From Lojkania enalia (lineage: Eukaryota > Ascomycota > Dothideomycetes > Pleosporales), in the NCBI GenBank assembly GCA_010094045.1, contig ML986594.1, forward strand, positions 71,228 through 135,227: DNA of 64,000 bases, in the 5' to 3' direction. How positions within the stretch are numbered: the first letter of the stretch is position 1; each line of letters begins with the position of its first letter. The translations under genes and the position numbers were made by a program. Shown one piece after another: positions 62,121 through 64,000 of this stretch. Below the pieces are notes generated by a model, which searched no databases, was not told the DNA's origin, and saw only the letters and a program-made list of their open reading frames with translations.

Positions 62121-62539
62121 TTTTTGGATGGGGTTTTATCGTGTCGTAGTGGCACATTGCGGATATGTGGAGAGAGGCGGAGGGGCAGGTCGATAGAGAG
62201 TTAGGCTCATTGTGTTAGGATTGAGACATGGGGGAGAGCGATGTTTATATGCTAAGATCTAGATCTGAGGGGCAAGTTGGATAGATCGACGTGCTAGTGA
62301 TTCTTGGAAATAGGATTGCTCAATCGTATATGCGAGGCTTGTAACGGCTACAAATAGTCTGGTTGCCAGGTATTTAGACGGGGTGACGAAGAGGGGAAAG
62401 ATAGTGATCAAGCATTGAGTGGATACTCGCTCAATAACCAAACGGCGTACAATTTCACAAAACTTCATGAAAAGTCGCAGGGAATATTGACTATATATAA
62501 TATTTTATTCAGCAAACCTTTCACCTCCAAAGTAATTCC

Positions 62540-62640
62540 ACCACAACCGATCATCTGCCCTTAAGCAGTAGGGTGGTGGACTAGTAGCCGCGTGGGAGAC
62601 CAGTCAAAAGGGCCATGTAAATCCCATATCTTAAAACCCC
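62540..62640 (+). pseudogene. Degenerate 5S rRNA-like element
   Basis: From about 62547 the sequence reads CCGATC, TTAAGC, then ACTAGTAGCCGCGTGGGAGACCA, in the order and spacing of the loop C to loop E part of fungal 5S rRNA (CCGATC..TTAAGC..TTAGTA..GGTGGG.GACC), which holds the internal pol III promoter. The 5' third is not recognisable and the 3' helix is broken by an insert. No T-run terminator follows closely. Dispersed 5S genes and pseudogenes are common in Pezizomycotina. Recognition is from memory of the consensus. Confidence 0.4.
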
Positions 62641-62911
62641 CAAAAAAGATTGGCGAAATGAAACGGAATAGGGACCACAACTAGAAGCATTAGCTAGGGG
62701 TGTCTGTCCCGGAACATGAAACTCCCTTTCACCCAATACGGGGTGGTAGGCAAGTTCCTCTGTTTTGCCTTTTTTTTTTTTTTTTTTCTACTTCAACGTT
62801 TTTTTCTTTAATTTTTTTATGGGACTTGGGCGGGACAACTTCCAAGACTAAAAGTGGGAATTTACATGAACGATACTACAAACATATCGTTAAAGATCAA
62901 TTGACGGATAC

Positions 62912-64000
62912 CTAGGTCTGCACCGGCGCCGTCACAATGACGTCTCTCTGAACATTCACTCTGATATTTGGCATGTTCGGCGCAAGCGCCGTTGGCGGCC
63001 ATTTCTGGAACTTTTCCCGCCAGGCGCTAATCGAAGTCTCCGTGATACCATAGATAATCGCGTCTGCGAAGCCTTGAACGACAATACACGCCTATTCACA
63101 AATCAGTCGAGCAGGTGAAGAGAAGAAGCCGTGTATAGGCTTACCTTGTCAACCGTGGCGATGCCAAAAGGCGCCGGCTTCCCAGTGATAGACTGGTAGA
63201 TGCGGATACTAGTTGGAATGGTCCATATCAACATGTACACCAATGGGTAGCTCATCATCTGATATGCCATCTTTTTGAGTACAGGGTTGGGTTGTCGGAC
63301 ATGTGTTGGGCCTGATATAGTACCGCTTGTTCCCTCGACATCCATGTCTTTGCTAGTCATCTCTAGAGTCGTTGAAGGATGACCCATTCGGCGAGTTGAT
63401 GACACAGATTCTGTTTCAGGCGAGAGGCTATATGGAGATTGCCCGTCGTTGAAGGACATGAATCGGTTATGTGCTTTGTATATGATGCGGTATAAGCGGA
63501 CATAGAGGCCCAGGATCGTAATAATAATGATCCAGCGAGGGAGGAAATTGGCGAGGAGACGGACACGGTCCGAGGTGAACCAGCACCCTTTGGACATGTT
63601 AGTCATCTCTAGAGGAAAAACTGCGCGAGGAACGGTAGACTCACAGGCTCCAATGTCGCCGTAGCCGTCAAGTCCAAGCCCTAAAGCAGCCCACAGCGCA
63701 GAAAAACCCCAGGGCATAGTCCATAAAATGATTCGGTGCTCTTGGATCCAGGTTGAGAGCCGCTTGTAGTTGGCTAGAATGAAGAACGTGGAGAAGGCGA
63801 TTAGAAGGACCCAGTAATCCGCTATTGCTCAATTAGACTGTGAATTGCGGATAGGATTCTGGACTGAGTTACTCACTTTGAATAACGAATAGCTGTGTCA
63901 TAAACCCATTGAAGCTACAGAACTGCTTCTGGCGCGGATCTCCAATCGGATGGCCCGATAAATTCACCACGCATGATGAGAGGAAGTTGACAGCCATCCA
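62912..64000 (-). CDS. Git3-like G-protein coupled receptor, partial (5' end outside the window)
   Basis: Exons visible: 64000-63877 (open at the edge), 63821-63645, 63587-63145 and 63091-62912, with introns of 55, 57 and 53 nt. The spliced protein shows membrane segments WMAVNFLSSCVVNLSG, DYWVLLIAFSTFFILANYK, ILWTMPWGFSALWAALGLGL, the conserved loop GDIGAWCWF (rebuilt across the 57-nt intron), FLPRWIIIITILGLYVRLY, a cytoplasmic loop of about 75 residues rich in Ser/Thr, YPLVYMLIWTIPTSIRIYQS and ACIVVQGFADAIIYG. This is the order of the glucose/nutrient-sensing Git3/CRL-type fungal GPCRs. Plasma membrane, coupling to a G-alpha and cAMP signalling by analogy. The first membrane helix or two lie beyond 64000. 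Confidence 0.9.

Larger units (their letters stand above)
61162..62911. other. Intergenic, 1.75 kb, with microsatellite and 5S-like relict
   Basis: No protein gene. Contains a (TTG)n tract at about 62091-62120, an AT-rich block near 62490-62520, the 5S-like element, and a long T-rich tract at 62765-62820. Short frames carry no domain. Confidence 0.55.

Noticed and set aside
1..64000. CRISPR arrays, bacterial operons, phage or insertion sequences
   Set aside because: Spliceosomal introns and fungal protein families throughout; no array of direct repeats and no prokaryotic gene layout.
1..64000. Secondary-metabolite gene cluster
   Set aside because: No polyketide synthase, NRPS, terpene cyclase or P450; the DHCR24-like relict alone does not make a cluster.

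Overview
The window is nuclear DNA from a filamentous ascomycete (Pezizomycotina). Genes are split by many short introns (mostly 47-60 nt, GT..AG, several with CTRAC/TACTAAC-type branch sites). The secreted proteins are fungal in kind: a CFEM protein, an AA11-like LPMO and an M35-like peptidase. Relict genes carry the CpA-to-TpA stop-codon pattern expected of repeat-induced point mutation (RIP). A Dothideomycete is my best guess, because the aldehyde dehydrogenase resembles the Cla h 10/Alt a 10 group; that placement is inference only.

Layout. 0-5.5 kb is a gene-sparse arm with a secreted HExxH metallopeptidase (434-1707), a small unknown ORF, a CFEM GPI-anchored protein (3394-4016, minus) and a doubtful second HExxH ORF (about 5.05-5.43 kb, minus). 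5.5-8.9 kb has no recognisable gene. 8.9-16.3 kb is housekeeping: PRP46/PLRG1 (splicing, plus) converges on ORC1 (replication origin recognition, minus), followed by a bZIP regulator (minus). 16.3-30.4 kb is about 14 kb without any gene I can support: a GC-rich start, then sequence full of stops with a few striking short palindromes. 30.4-33.2 kb encodes a DDHD-domain phospholipase (minus).

33.85-37.1 kb holds two dead genes lying back to back. One is a DHCR24-type FAD-linked sterol reductase relict (minus). The other is a relict of a fungal multi-pass membrane protein family (plus). Both are readable over hundreds of codons but interrupted by stops at former Trp, Gln or Arg codons.

37.5-64 kb is gene-rich: AA11-like LPMO, SNF5/SFH1 chromatin remodeller with a C-terminal GATA finger, two proteins without assigned function (43.3 and 46.1 kb), SURF4/Erv29 cargo receptor, nucleoside hydrolase, VPS11 (HOPS/CORVET), YRA1/ALYREF mRNA export adaptor, aldehyde dehydrogenase, a degenerate 5S rRNA-like element, and the 3' part of a Git3-like GPCR cut by the window edge. 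No operon-like or cluster logic links these genes. VPS11 and YRA1 share a divergent promoter of about 0.6 kb, and the nucleoside hydrolase and VPS11 converge with only about 140 bp between stops.

The observations most worth following are the RIP-killed divergent gene pair, the 630-nt intron in YRA1 (its other introns are about 50 nt; yeast YRA1 is autoregulated through a single oversized intron), two frame-neutral introns whose retention would change protein products, the 5S-like relict, and the 14-kb gene desert. I did not find a convincing new multi-gene system.
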